From Desulfobulbus sp. (GTDB lineage: Bacteria; Desulfobacterota; Desulfobulbia; Desulfobulbales; Desulfobulbaceae), in NCBI GenBank assembly GCA_030602145.1, contig JAUWAH010000020.1, positions 1 to 13,011 of the forward strand: 13,011 bases of DNA, in the 5' to 3' direction. The translations under genes were made by a program, and so were the position numbers. The notes beneath the pieces are model-generated. The model did not search any database. It had not been told where the DNA came from and saw only the letters and a program-made list of their open reading frames with translations. Of the stretch, positions 5,960-13,011 are shown piece after piece. Position 1 is the first letter of the stretch, and every line of letters starts with the position of its first letter.

Positions 5960-7417
5960 ATGAACAAGACGGCTGCATTGAAGAAAGGTCGGGCCCGGCG
6001 TCTGCCGGGCCTGCTGTCGGTGATAGCGCTGGTGGCGCTCAGCCTGGGCGGCTGTGCCAAACTCGATCCCCGCCAGGTGGATGTCGACCTGCCCTCGGAC
6101 ATGCCCGAGGTCAAAGAGACCAGCTTCGACAAACCCCTAGCCGAATTGGGCCGGATGACCCAGATCTACGGCAAGCGGGTCTATATCCAGGGCAAGGACG
6201 TCGCCGACTTTACCGGGCTGTCCGCCTACGGGTATGGCGAGATCCCCCGCGACATCACCGAAATGACCAAAAGCGCCCTCAACGCCATCGGCGGCAACGT
6301 GGTCTACATCCCCTACAGTCCGGTGTTCATCAACAACCAGATGGTGACCGGCTACTCCAATTTTCAGGGGAAGCTGATCCCGGACATCGTCCTCTCCGGC
6401 GGGATCACCGAATTTGACCGCGGCCTCGAAACCCGGGGCAGCAACACCGATTTCGGCGTCACCACCAAGCCCTTCAACGTCAATGAGTCCTGGGTGCCCG
6501 GCGATTACATCTCGGTGGATTACAACCAGGAGGACAAGAGCAGCCTCGCCCGGATTACCCTCGATTTCAACCTGCTCGATTTCCAGACCATGTCCGGCGT
6601 GGCCCGGATGCAGACCGTCAACTCGATCAACGTCTACAAGGCGGCGGCGGAAAAGGAACTCGGTTTCACCATCTTCGGCCCCACCTTCGGCCTCAAGGGC
6701 ACGGTCAAGAAGGTCCAGGGACGGCATGCGGCCATCCGGCTTTTGGTGCAGACCAGCGTCTTGCAGATCGTCGGCAAATACCTCTATCTGCCCTACTGGA
6801 AACTGATCCCGGAGATGAAGCCGGATCCGGTGGTCATGGACAAGATACGACAGGATTTCAGGAATCTGAGTCAGTCCGACCGGATCGGCGAGATACAGAC
6901 CTGCCTCTACCTCAAGGGGTACGACGTCCCGGTCACCGGCCGCATGGATGCCAAGACCCAGGCGGCACTGGCCCGGTTCAGGACCGACAACCCGTCCGCC
7001 CAAACCGGCGGCGACACCGAACTCTATGTCGAACTGTGGAGTTCGCTGGGCGACAACATGGAGCAGGTATCTGGCCGACGTGAGATGCTGGCCCGCATCA
7101 TCAACGGAGCCGACACCACCGAAAGGGTGGCGGCGGTACCGGCACCGGTGAAGAAGAGTCCGGCCAAGACCGAGGTGGCCAATCAACCCGAGGCCGCCAA
7201 GCCGGCAACGAAAAAGACCCCGTCCCCGGAAAAGACCGCCACCGGTCCGGCCGCCCTGGCCCAGGGCAAAGCCGAGCCGGCCCGCAAGGAGCAGTCGGCG
7301 GCAGCCAAGGAGCAGGACAAGCGGGAAGAGGTGGCGCAGGTGGCACGCACCCAGCCGATCCTGGGGAGCAAATCGACAGCGGAGGCTCTGATCAATGAAC
7401 GACGCATGGCCGAATAG
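5960..7417 (+). CDS. csgG: CsgG/HfaB-family outer-membrane secretion lipoprotein with C-terminal peptidoglycan-binding-like segment
   Basis: This is the predicted outer-membrane secretion channel of the operon, 485 residues. The signal peptide ends in a lipobox, LSLGGC (Cys32); the next residue is Ala, consistent with outer-membrane sorting. Residues ~55-285 align by eye with E. coli CsgG: an N-terminal VYIQGKDVADFTG-type segment, SGGITEFDRGLE where CsgG has its conserved GxIxxYxxNV strand, ARITLDFNLLDFQTMSG, and the late stretch before KYLYLPYW. An extension follows: residues ~303-345 look like a PG_binding_1 domain (IGEIQTCLYLKGYDVPVTGRMDAKTQAALARFR), then a Lys/Ala/Pro/Glu-rich tail (~390-465). 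Canonical CsgG (about 277 residues) lacks both, so this is a fusion. I chose ATG 5960, with CGGGA six bases upstream; ATG 5945 overlaps the preceding stop and would add five residues. The last 23 bases overlap the next gene. Confidence 0.87.
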   Translation: MNKTAALKKGRARRLPGLLSVIALVALSLGGCAKLDPRQVDVDLPSDMPEVKETSFDKPLAELGRMTQIYGKRVYIQGKDVADFTGLSAYGYGEIPRDITEMTKSALNAIGGNVVYIPYSPVFINNQMVTGYSNFQGKLIPDIVLSGGITEFDRGLETRGSNTDFGVTTKPFNVNESWVPGDYISVDYNQEDKSSLARITLDFNLLDFQTMSGVARMQTVNSINVYKAAAEKELGFTIFGPTFGLKGTVKKVQGRHAAIRLLVQTSVLQIVGKYLYLPYWKLIPEMKPDPVVMDKIRQDFRNLSQSDRIGEIQTCLYLKGYDVPVTGRMDAKTQAALARFRTDNPSAQTGGDTELYVELWSSLGDNMEQVSGRREMLARIINGADTTERVAAVPAPVKKSPAKTEVANQPEAAKPATKKTPSPEKTATGPAALAQGKAEPARKEQSAAAKEQDKREEVAQVARTQPILGSKSTAEALINERRMAE

Positions 7418-7718
7418 TTTCAAGGGCGGACTGCTGCTGGGTGTGCTGGTGGCGGGACTTGCCGTGCTGCTCATGGGCGCGGCGCACCATGACGGCCCTG
7501 TCCTGGCTGTGCCGGTACACGAGCCCAATGTCGACCGGGCGGTGGCCCCGCTCTCCAACACCGGTCGGTACCAGATCGCCACCTGGGAGGGCGGCGGCGG
7601 TTACGGTGCCTTTGTCCTCGACACCGCCACCGGGACCACCAAGGTGGCCTACAGTTCCGTCAAGGGACCGGGCGGCAAATCGGTCAACAACCTGGGCAAG
7701 TCCTTTGACAAGATGTAA
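7395..7718 (+). CDS. Small membrane-anchored protein of unknown function
   Basis: The product is 107 residues. One hydrophobic segment (about 10-29) serves as a signal anchor or uncleaved signal; no lipobox is seen. The periplasmic part has a compact motif RYQIATWEGGGGYGAFVLDTATGTT (in pieces, residues 58-82), a Tyr/Trp/Gly-rich beta-hairpin-like pattern seen in many small uncharacterised exported proteins, then a Gly/Lys/Ser-rich tail. It starts inside the end of the CsgG-like gene (overlap 7395-7417). GGAGG at 7381-7385 lies 9 bases before the ATG and supports this start. Its tight coupling suggests work with the secretion channel. I cannot assign CsgE or CsgF to it. Confidence 0.75.
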   Translation: MNDAWPNSFKGGLLLGVLVAGLAVLLMGAAHHDGPVLAVPVHEPNVDRAVAPLSNTGRYQIATWEGGGGYGAFVLDTATGTTKVAYSSVKGPGGKSVNNLGKSFDKM

Positions 7719-7741
7719 AATGGGCGCTCATCGGGTGATAA

Positions 7742-7758
7742 GCGGAGGAAGGCTCCGC
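7742..7758 (+). other. Small hairpin before the VWA-like gene
   Basis: GCGGAG and CTCCGC form a 6-bp stem around a 5-base loop in the 106-base gap between the small membrane protein and the VWA-like gene. No T-tract follows, so it is not a convincing terminator. I see no good promoter in this gap, and the downstream gene is probably co-transcribed. Confidence 0.35.
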
Positions 7759-7824
7759 CACACCCCAAGGCCAATCAGTCAACTGCACAACCGGGTTGAA
7801 CGCTCGGAGAACAAGGAGTCGGAG

Positions 7825-8976
7825 ATGAAATGGTGGAACAGATTGCGGCCGGTGGCGGCGGAGTTGATCCTTCTTATGCTGGTCCTGGTTGCTGCCCTGG
7901 TGGCCAACGTCGGCCATGCCGCGACCGTGGGTCCCAAAGGCTACGGACTGAAGATCTTTCGGGTCGAATCGGGACTGTACCCCTTTGTCCATGTCTACAT
8001 GCGCACCTTTGACCAGGAGATGAATCCCCTGGTCAACCTCAACGTCCTCAACATCGGCGTCATGGTCGAGGGCCGGGCCTATGATCCGCGCAAGAAACAA
8101 TATATCATTCAACCTCTGCGCGGTCGCGAAGAGGCGACCCGGTCGATCCTGGTGCTCGACACCAACAAGGCCCTGAAAGGCCCCGATTTCGAAGCCATGG
8201 TCCGGGCCGCCGCCCGGTTCATCGACGCCAAGCGGCCCCAGGACCAGGTGGCCCTGCTGGCTCTGGACAACAGCAGCGAAGGCTATTCCATGCTCTCCAA
8301 CTTCGACCGGGAGCCCTCTGTTCTCGGCCGTCGCCTGGCCGATCTCCAGCCGCGCGCCGACAAGACCAGGTTGTACGACGGCGTAGCCGCCGCCATGCAG
8401 ATGGCGGCCAGCGCGGTGGGCAGCGATTCGTCCAGCGATGTCGAGTATGTGGTGTCCAGCTCGATCATCATCCTGGGCAGCGGCCGTGACGACGACAGCG
8501 CCATCAGTCGTTCCGATCTGATGACCCGGATCTCCGGCCTGGCCATTCCCACCCCGATCTACGCTCTCGGGTTCAGCGGCCAGGAGAGCAGGGAGCACCG
8601 CAATCTCCAGGCCCTGGTGAAGAACTCGTTCGGCAAATTCTATCCCATCGGCTCCGCCCACGAGACCATCACCCGGGCCATCGAGGATATCCAGCAGGTC
8701 ATGCAGAGCGATTACGTGCTCACCTTCCGGGCCTACATTCCGGTGGACGGCGGCCGGCACAATGTCAAGGTCGGGGTCGAGTATCCCACCGGCAGCGGCA
8801 TCATGTACTATGACAGCTCCACCTTCGAGGCCATCGAGCCGCCCACCTTTCCCCGGATTATCGACGCGCAGCAGAAAATCGACATAGCCATTCCTCCTCT
8901 GGGCAAGGATGAGGAGTTGTACCTGAAGAACCCTTTTGCACCGGCGGGTCCTGCCCAGCCGGGCGGTAAGAGCTGA
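7825..8976 (+). CDS. Exported VWA-like protein with degenerate MIDAS
   Basis: The product is 383 residues. An N-terminal hydrophobic segment (about 12-33, possible cleavage after GHA) should export or anchor it. Residues ~105-295 have the order of a von Willebrand A domain: SILVLDTNKALKG where the DxSxS metal motif should be (Asp112 kept, both serines lost), KTRLYDGVAAAM (Thr181, the second metal-loop threonine), SIIILGSGRDDD where TDG is usual, then PIYALGFSG and a Leu-rich helix. The metal site is therefore probably weak or absent, and any binding would be metal-independent. Residues before and after (~40-100 and ~300-340) look like beta strands. It could be an adhesive or scaffold component in the periplasm or at the surface. 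The ATG at 7825 has AAGGAG at 7813-7818, followed by TCGGAG, and is followed by the signal sequence. It is the last gene of the operon. Confidence 0.8.
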   Translation: MKWWNRLRPVAAELILLMLVLVAALVANVGHAATVGPKGYGLKIFRVESGLYPFVHVYMRTFDQEMNPLVNLNVLNIGVMVEGRAYDPRKKQYIIQPLRGREEATRSILVLDTNKALKGPDFEAMVRAAARFIDAKRPQDQVALLALDNSSEGYSMLSNFDREPSVLGRRLADLQPRADKTRLYDGVAAAMQMAASAVGSDSSSDVEYVVSSSIIILGSGRDDDSAISRSDLMTRISGLAIPTPIYALGFSGQESREHRNLQALVKNSFGKFYPIGSAHETITRAIEDIQQVMQSDYVLTFRAYIPVDGGRHNVKVGVEYPTGSGIMYYDSSTFEAIEPPTFPRIIDAQQKIDIAIPPLGKDEELYLKNPFAPAGPAQPGGKS

Positions 8977-9005
8977 GGCCGAAAACGGCCGGGCAGATCC
9001 CGGCC
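8977..9005 (+). other. Two overlapping, mutually exclusive hairpins
   Basis: Immediately after the stop codon, GGCCG-AAAA-CGGCC (8977-8990) forms a tetraloop hairpin. GGCCGGG (8987-8993) and CCCGGCC (8999-9005) form a second stem that reuses four bases of the first. They cannot both form. They may protect the operon's 3' end or help the terminator just downstream. Confidence 0.5.
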
Positions 9006-9021
9006 TACCCTTTCACCCATG

Positions 9022-9064
9022 AGGTGCTGTCTCCGCCATCTGCGGCCGGAGGCAGCACCTTTTT
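9022..9064 (+). terminator. Rho-independent terminator of the amyloid-like operon
   Basis: The arms AGGTGCTGTCTCCG (9022-9035) and CGGAGGCAGCACCT (9047-9060) pair over 14 bp with one T-G wobble around an 11-base loop, followed directly by TTTT (five T in a row counting the last stem base). This should end transcription from the sigma54 promoter. The next gene starts only 19 bases later. Confidence 0.85.
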
Positions 9065-9082
9065 GCCGATGTATCGACAGGC

Positions 9083-11680
9083 ATGGATTCTCGCTCAGTC
9101 GCCGCTCAGCCCGCCGCCTATCTGGTCGCCCTGGACACCGGGTGCGCCAACCGGGAATATCCGCTTACCGCTCCCGGTGACCTGATCGTCGGCCGGGACG
9201 GCGGCTGCGACATCGTGGTCGCCGGCGCCACCGTCTCCCGACGCCACGCCCGTCTGTTGGCCGGCGGTGCGGCAGGCTGCCGCCTGGAGGATCTGGGCTC
9301 AACCAACGGCGTGTTCGTCAACGGCCGTCGGATTGCAGCCAGTACCGAGCTGCACGACGGCGACCTGATCGGTCTCGGCGCCACCGCTCCCCATTTTCGC
9401 TACCAGGCCCACAGCAGCCGGGACGCCCGCCGATTCACCCTGGCCGCCAAGGATCGGTGGGTCATCGGCCGCAGTCCGGACTGCGACCTGCCGCTGCCCT
9501 TCGAACCGACGGTGAGCGGTTGCCATGCCCTCCTTGAGAACCGCGACGGCATCCTCCATCTCAGCGACAACCACAGTCTGAACGGGACCTGGATCAACGG
9601 TCAGGCCCTGCGCAGAACCACGATCTCTCCGGCCGATACCGTGGTCATCGGCTCGACCCATTTCCGTTTCCGCCTCGAAGCAGACGGTTCGCTCTCCGTC
9701 CGCCAGCGGGAAAGCGGTCAGGCGCTCCGGCTGGAGGCGATCGACCTGCACCGGACAACGTCGGGCGGTGGCAGGCTGCTGCTTGACACCATCACCCTGT
9801 CCATCGCCCCGGGCGAATTCGTTGGCATCCTCGGCCCCTCGGGCGCCGGCAAGACCACGCTGCTCACCACCCTGGGCGGGGTCGTCCGGCCGGATCAGGG
9901 CCGGATTCTGCTCGACGAAATCCCGCTGGACAGCGCCTCGGCCATGTTTCGCAACGCCATCGGCTATGTGCCCCAGGACGACATCCTCCACCCCGAACTG
10001 ACCGTGGAGGCCAGCCTCGAGTACGTGGCCCGGTTGCGGCTCTCCCCCGACCTGCCTCCCGTCCGGCGGGCCGATATCGTCGACGCCACCATCGAAACCC
10101 TGGGATTGGGCCAAGTGCGGCGCATGCCGATCCATCGCCTGAGCGGTGGCCAGCGCAAGCGGGTTTCCATCGGTGCGGAACTGCTCGTCCGTCCCAGCCT
10201 GCTCTTCCTCGACGAGCCCACCTCGGGCCTCGATCCCAGCACCGAAGAGCGGCTGATGCGCCATTTCCGGTCCATGGCCCACAACGGCACCACCGTGGTC
10301 ATCACCACCCATGTCCTCTCCAACCTGGACTTGCTCGACAAGGTGGCCATCCTCGCCCAGGGGCGGCTGGTCTTTTTCGGTTCGCCCGCCGAGGCGCTGG
10401 TTTTTTTTGACGGGGAAGGGACGGGGCTCAGCAGTCCGGCCCGGATTTTCGACCTACTCACCGGGGAAGGGCAGGCGTCCGACCAGGAAGGCGGATCGAT
10501 CCTGGATGAGATTGCCGATCGCTATGCCCACCGCTATGCCACCTCCCCGTACCGACGGGAGGCCATCGAGCGGAGACTGTCGGCGGCGGCCCGGGCTGTG
10601 CTCGACGACGGCGAGGCCGGTTCGATGGAGTCGTCGGGACGGACCCGAAGCCTGCGGCTGGCGGACGCCGTTCGTTCGCTTCGCCGAACGTGGTCACCGG
10701 TGGAGTCGCTGCGCTCTTTTTGGATACTTTCCCAGCGGCATCTGCATATCCGGGCCAGTTCCACCCGGCGGTTGCTGCTCTTTTTCCTGGTGCCGGTGGT
10801 CCTGGGCCTGGTGACCCTGTCGCAGCACATCGCCGGCGTGCCGGCCGACGAGACGATCCGCGCCCGGAAAAGCGAACTCGGGCAAGCGGTGACCCAGGGC
10901 GGCCCGGGCATGGAGCCGCTGCTCAAGCACCTGCTGTCGCCGGCCGGCACCCATGATCCGCGTTCCGCCGTCGACCTGCTCCATGGTCTGCACCATGAAG
11001 GGCTGGCCAACCTGCCGGTGCCGATGAGCGTCCTGTTGATGATCGTCATGACGGCGGTGTTCTCCGGCACCCTGATCGCCTGTCTGGAGATCTCCACCGA
11101 ACGGTCCATTTATCGCCGGGAACGGCTGTCCCATCTGCGGATAATCCCCTATCTGGGCTCCAAGCTCCCCTATTGTCTGGCCATGACCGGGTTGCAGTGT
11201 CTGCTCTTTGTGGCGGTCTGCTGGCTGGATCCGTCGTTGCGGCAGGCAGCCTTTGTCCCGGTCTGGCTGGTGATGGTGGCCGTGGCCTGGAGTTCGGTGG
11301 CCATGGGACTGCTGCTCAGCGCCGCCGATCCGACCGGGGGACGGTTGTCGGTGATGCTGGCCGTGGCGGTGGTGCTGCCGCAGTTACTGCTGTCCGGTGG
11401 CCTGGGACCGGATTTTTTCGGCCACATGCCCACGGTCATGCGCTGGGTGGCTGATCTGCTGCCGGCGCGCTGGGGGCTGGAGATGCTCGCCACCGCCCTG
11501 TTCGGCTCGCTGTCGGGGGAGGGGGCGGGCTGGATCCCGGCCTTTATCCGGGAAACGATAGGTTTTGACTTCGGTTCGGGCGTTTATTATAGTGGAGCCC
11601 GTGCCCTGTTGATCCACTCCGTCCTCTGGCTGTTCCTCTGCGCAGGATTTCTTCGCTATCGCGATTTTCGCTCATGCTGA
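9083..11680 (+). CDS. Double-FHA ABC half-transporter (ATPase fused to ABC-2/ABCG-type membrane domain)
   Basis: The product is 865 residues. FHA1 (~13-107: VGRDG, SRRHA at 52-56, STNG at 73-76) and FHA2 (~118-198: IGR at 128-130, SGCH at 145-148, LNG at 166-168) each keep the residues expected to bind phosphothreonine. The ATPase (~215-450) has Walker A GPSGAGKTT (251-259), Q-loop Gln298, signature LSGGQ (353-357), Walker B LLFLDE (373-378) and switch His410. A charged linker leads to a membrane domain with about six helices (first ~564-582, then ~647-858). The layout matches mycobacterial Rv1747, an FHA exporter phosphorylated by its neighbour kinase PknF; here too a Ser/Thr kinase gene follows, overlapping by 7 bp. 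The substrate cannot be read from sequence. The ATG at 9083 has no convincing Shine-Dalgarno and lies just behind a terminator, so its promoter is unclear. Confidence 0.9.
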   Translation: MDSRSVAAQPAAYLVALDTGCANREYPLTAPGDLIVGRDGGCDIVVAGATVSRRHARLLAGGAAGCRLEDLGSTNGVFVNGRRIAASTELHDGDLIGLGATAPHFRYQAHSSRDARRFTLAAKDRWVIGRSPDCDLPLPFEPTVSGCHALLENRDGILHLSDNHSLNGTWINGQALRRTTISPADTVVIGSTHFRFRLEADGSLSVRQRESGQALRLEAIDLHRTTSGGGRLLLDTITLSIAPGEFVGILGPSGAGKTTLLTTLGGVVRPDQGRILLDEIPLDSASAMFRNAIGYVPQDDILHPELTVEASLEYVARLRLSPDLPPVRRADIVDATIETLGLGQVRRMPIHRLSGGQRKRVSIGAELLVRPSLLFLDEPTSGLDPSTEERLMRHFRSMAHNGTTVVITTHVLSNLDLLDKVAILAQGRLVFFGSPAEALVFFDGEGTGLSSPARIFDLLTGEGQASDQEGGSILDEIADRYAHRYATSPYRREAIERRLSAAARAVLDDGEAGSMESSGRTRSLRLADAVRSLRRTWSPVESLRSFWILSQRHLHIRASSTRRLLLFFLVPVVLGLVTLSQHIAGVPADETIRARKSELGQAVTQGGPGMEPLLKHLLSPAGTHDPRSAVDLLHGLHHEGLANLPVPMSVLLMIVMTAVFSGTLIACLEISTERSIYRRERLSHLRIIPYLGSKLPYCLAMTGLQCLLFVAVCWLDPSLRQAAFVPVWLVMVAVAWSSVAMGLLLSAADPTGGRLSVMLAVAVVLPQLLLSGGLGPDFFGHMPTVMRWVADLLPARWGLEMLATALFGSLSGEGAGWIPAFIRETIGFDFGSGVYYSGARALLIHSVLWLFLCAGFLRYRDFRSC

Positions 11681-13011
11681 ACGATTCCCGAACCCTCATC
11701 GATCCAGGCAGTGTTGCCGCCTCTCCACCGCCGGCCCTCGTCGACGATGGCGAAGAACTGATCGGCGGTCGGTATCGCCTCTTGCGGCCCTTGGGCGAGG
11801 GCGGCATGGGCAACGTCTATCTGGCCGCCGATCGGGTGCTGGCCCGCCAGGTGGCGGTGAAGACGGTTCGCGCCGAGTTGAGCGACAACGAGGAGGTGCG
11901 TGCCCGGATCAAGCGCGAGTGCCGGTTGCACGCCGCCATCGGGACCCATCCCCATATTATCACCCTCTTTGACACGGTCGAGGAAGGGGGACACATCTAC
12001 CTGGTGATGGAGTACTTCGAGGGGGAAACCCTGGCCAACCTTTTGGCCGGAGCCGGTTCCCGAGAAGCGCTGCCCCTGGAGCAGGGCTTGGACATCATCC
12101 GCCAGATCCTGCGGGCCCTGGCCTGTATCCACAGTCGGGACATCGTCCATCGCGATATCAAGACCTCCAATATTCTCCTCCAGCACCAGGCCGATGGCCG
12201 GTTCCTGGCCAAACTGACCGATGTCGGCATCGCCCGGGCCGAAGACGAGCCCGGTGTCCTCACCCGGCTGACCGCCCTGGGCATCCAGGGACCGGGAACG
12301 CCGATGTACATGGCGCCGGAACGCATCGATCCACAGACCTTCGGCGAGGTGTGTCCCGCCTCGGATCTGTATGCGGCCGGGGTCATCCTCTTCGAACTGC
12401 TGGCCGGCAAACCTCCTTTCATCGGCACGATGACCGAGGTCTTCACCGCCCACCTGATGCAGCAACCCGCCTTGGAGCGGCTGCCGAACGGAATCCCGGA
12501 TTCCCTGCGTGCGATTGTGCGCAAGGCCCTGGGCAAGCAGCCCTCCGAACGGTTCCAGGACGCCGAGTCCTTTCTGGCCGCCCTGGCCGATATCGACGGC
12601 AGCACCACGCTCCTGCCCAACCACGCCGGGGCGGAGGAAGCCACCGTCCTGGCGGCTGTGGAGGAGGCCGTTCTGCCTGCAGTCATCGCCGAAACCACCA
12701 TGCTCGATCCGGCTCAGGGCCAGGGGCGTCCGCGCCTCCGCTGGAAGCAACCGGGCCGTCGCTCGTTGGCCGCCGCGTTCGCGCTCCTGCTGGTGCTCAC
12801 GGTGGGCTTGGTGGCCTACCGGCTCAGCGACGGGCCGGAGAAACCGCTGACTGATCCGGCGGCCGATTCGGCCGTCACCACGACCCTTCCACAGGAACAG
12901 GCTGCACCGGCACCGGCCGTGTTCGCGGACAGCCTCAATCCGCCGCAGAAGGAAGGGTCGGCCCTGGAGGTGGTCGAACAGGCCCGCCTCAAGGGGAGCG
13001 CTGAAACCGTG
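11674..13011 (+). CDS. Membrane-anchored Hanks-type Ser/Thr protein kinase, partial (3' end missing)
   Basis: The 446 codons seen run open to the window edge. The kinase domain (~34-305) has glycine loop GEGGMGNVY (41-49), VAVK with Lys63, HRDIKTSN (159-166; Asp161, Lys163, Asn166) and APE (214-216). The metal-binding DFG reads DVG (183-185): Asp kept, Phe replaced by Val. The activation segment is Thr-rich. A basic stretch (RPRLRWK) precedes one transmembrane helix (~365-383), then a Pro/Ala/Thr-rich, presumably periplasmic part. The juxtamembrane linker holds three TT/TxL motifs (Thr311/312, Thr324, Thr341/342), plausible autophosphorylation sites for FHA docking. The ATG overlaps the transporter's stop (ATGCTGA), implying coupled translation, and the transporter's FHA domains are its likeliest partners. 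It could also phosphorylate the FHA regulator at 1826-3679; that is inference. Confidence 0.92.
   Translation, partial: MLNDSRTLIDPGSVAASPPPALVDDGEELIGGRYRLLRPLGEGGMGNVYLAADRVLARQVAVKTVRAELSDNEEVRARIKRECRLHAAIGTHPHIITLFDTVEEGGHIYLVMEYFEGETLANLLAGAGSREALPLEQGLDIIRQILRALACIHSRDIVHRDIKTSNILLQHQADGRFLAKLTDVGIARAEDEPGVLTRLTALGIQGPGTPMYMAPERIDPQTFGEVCPASDLYAAGVILFELLAGKPPFIGTMTEVFTAHLMQQPALERLPNGIPDSLRAIVRKALGKQPSERFQDAESFLAALADIDGSTTLLPNHAGAEEATVLAAVEEAVLPAVIAETTMLDPAQGQGRPRLRWKQPGRRSLAAAFALLLVLTVGLVAYRLSDGPEKPLTDPAADSAVTTTLPQEQAAPAPAVFADSLNPPQKEGSALEVVEQARLKGSAETV

Noticed and set aside
5619..7718. Assignment of the two small exported proteins as CsgE and CsgF
   Set aside because: They occupy a similar operon context, but I see no CsgE or CsgF sequence features, so no symbol is given.

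Overview
The window is GC-rich, densely coded bacterial DNA with long Gram-negative-type operons. A GTP-type PEP carboxykinase, a sigma54 activator with FHA and GAF domains, an FHA-linked ABC transporter beside a Ser/Thr kinase, and a CsgG-type outer-membrane secretion lipoprotein together suggest a diderm of the Desulfobacterota (old Deltaproteobacteria), perhaps Desulfobulbales. This placement is an inference from gene content, not a database result.

Layout. (1) 1-1473, minus strand: pckG, cut by the left window edge. (2) 1474-1825: an intergenic stretch with one operator-like dyad. (3) 1826-3679, plus: an FHA-GAF-AAA+-Fis HTH regulator of the sigma54-activator class, followed by a terminator-like hairpin. 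(4) 3743-4036: a control region with a perfect 17-bp palindrome, an IHF-like site and a near-consensus -24/-12 (sigma54) promoter, in the order expected for an enhancer-driven promoter. (5) 4037-8976, plus: a six-gene operon. It encodes two secreted proteins with tandem Asn/Gly-rich amyloid-type repeats, a small secreted protein, a CsgG-family lipoprotein fused to a peptidoglycan-binding-like segment, a small membrane-anchored protein and a VWA-like protein with a degenerate metal site. It ends in tandem hairpins and a strong Rho-independent terminator (9022-9064). (6) 9083-13011, plus: a double-FHA ABC half-transporter overlapping by 7 bp a membrane-anchored Ser/Thr protein kinase that runs off the right edge.

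How the parts may work together. The central operon looks like a non-canonical functional-amyloid (curli/Fap-like) export system. Its subunit repeats are 35-39 residues long, unlike the ~22-residue curlin repeat. Its exporter is CsgG-like, and no csgE, csgF or Fap-type barrel gene is visible. The sigma54-type regulator next door is the natural candidate to drive it, but its GAFTGA loop reads GAYHEA, so how it would engage sigma54 is an open question. Three FHA domains (one in the regulator, two in the transporter) and one Ser/Thr kinase bracket the operon, which suggests that phosphothreonine signalling may control amyloid production. That link is inference. The transporter-kinase pair resembles the mycobacterial Rv1747-PknF pair.
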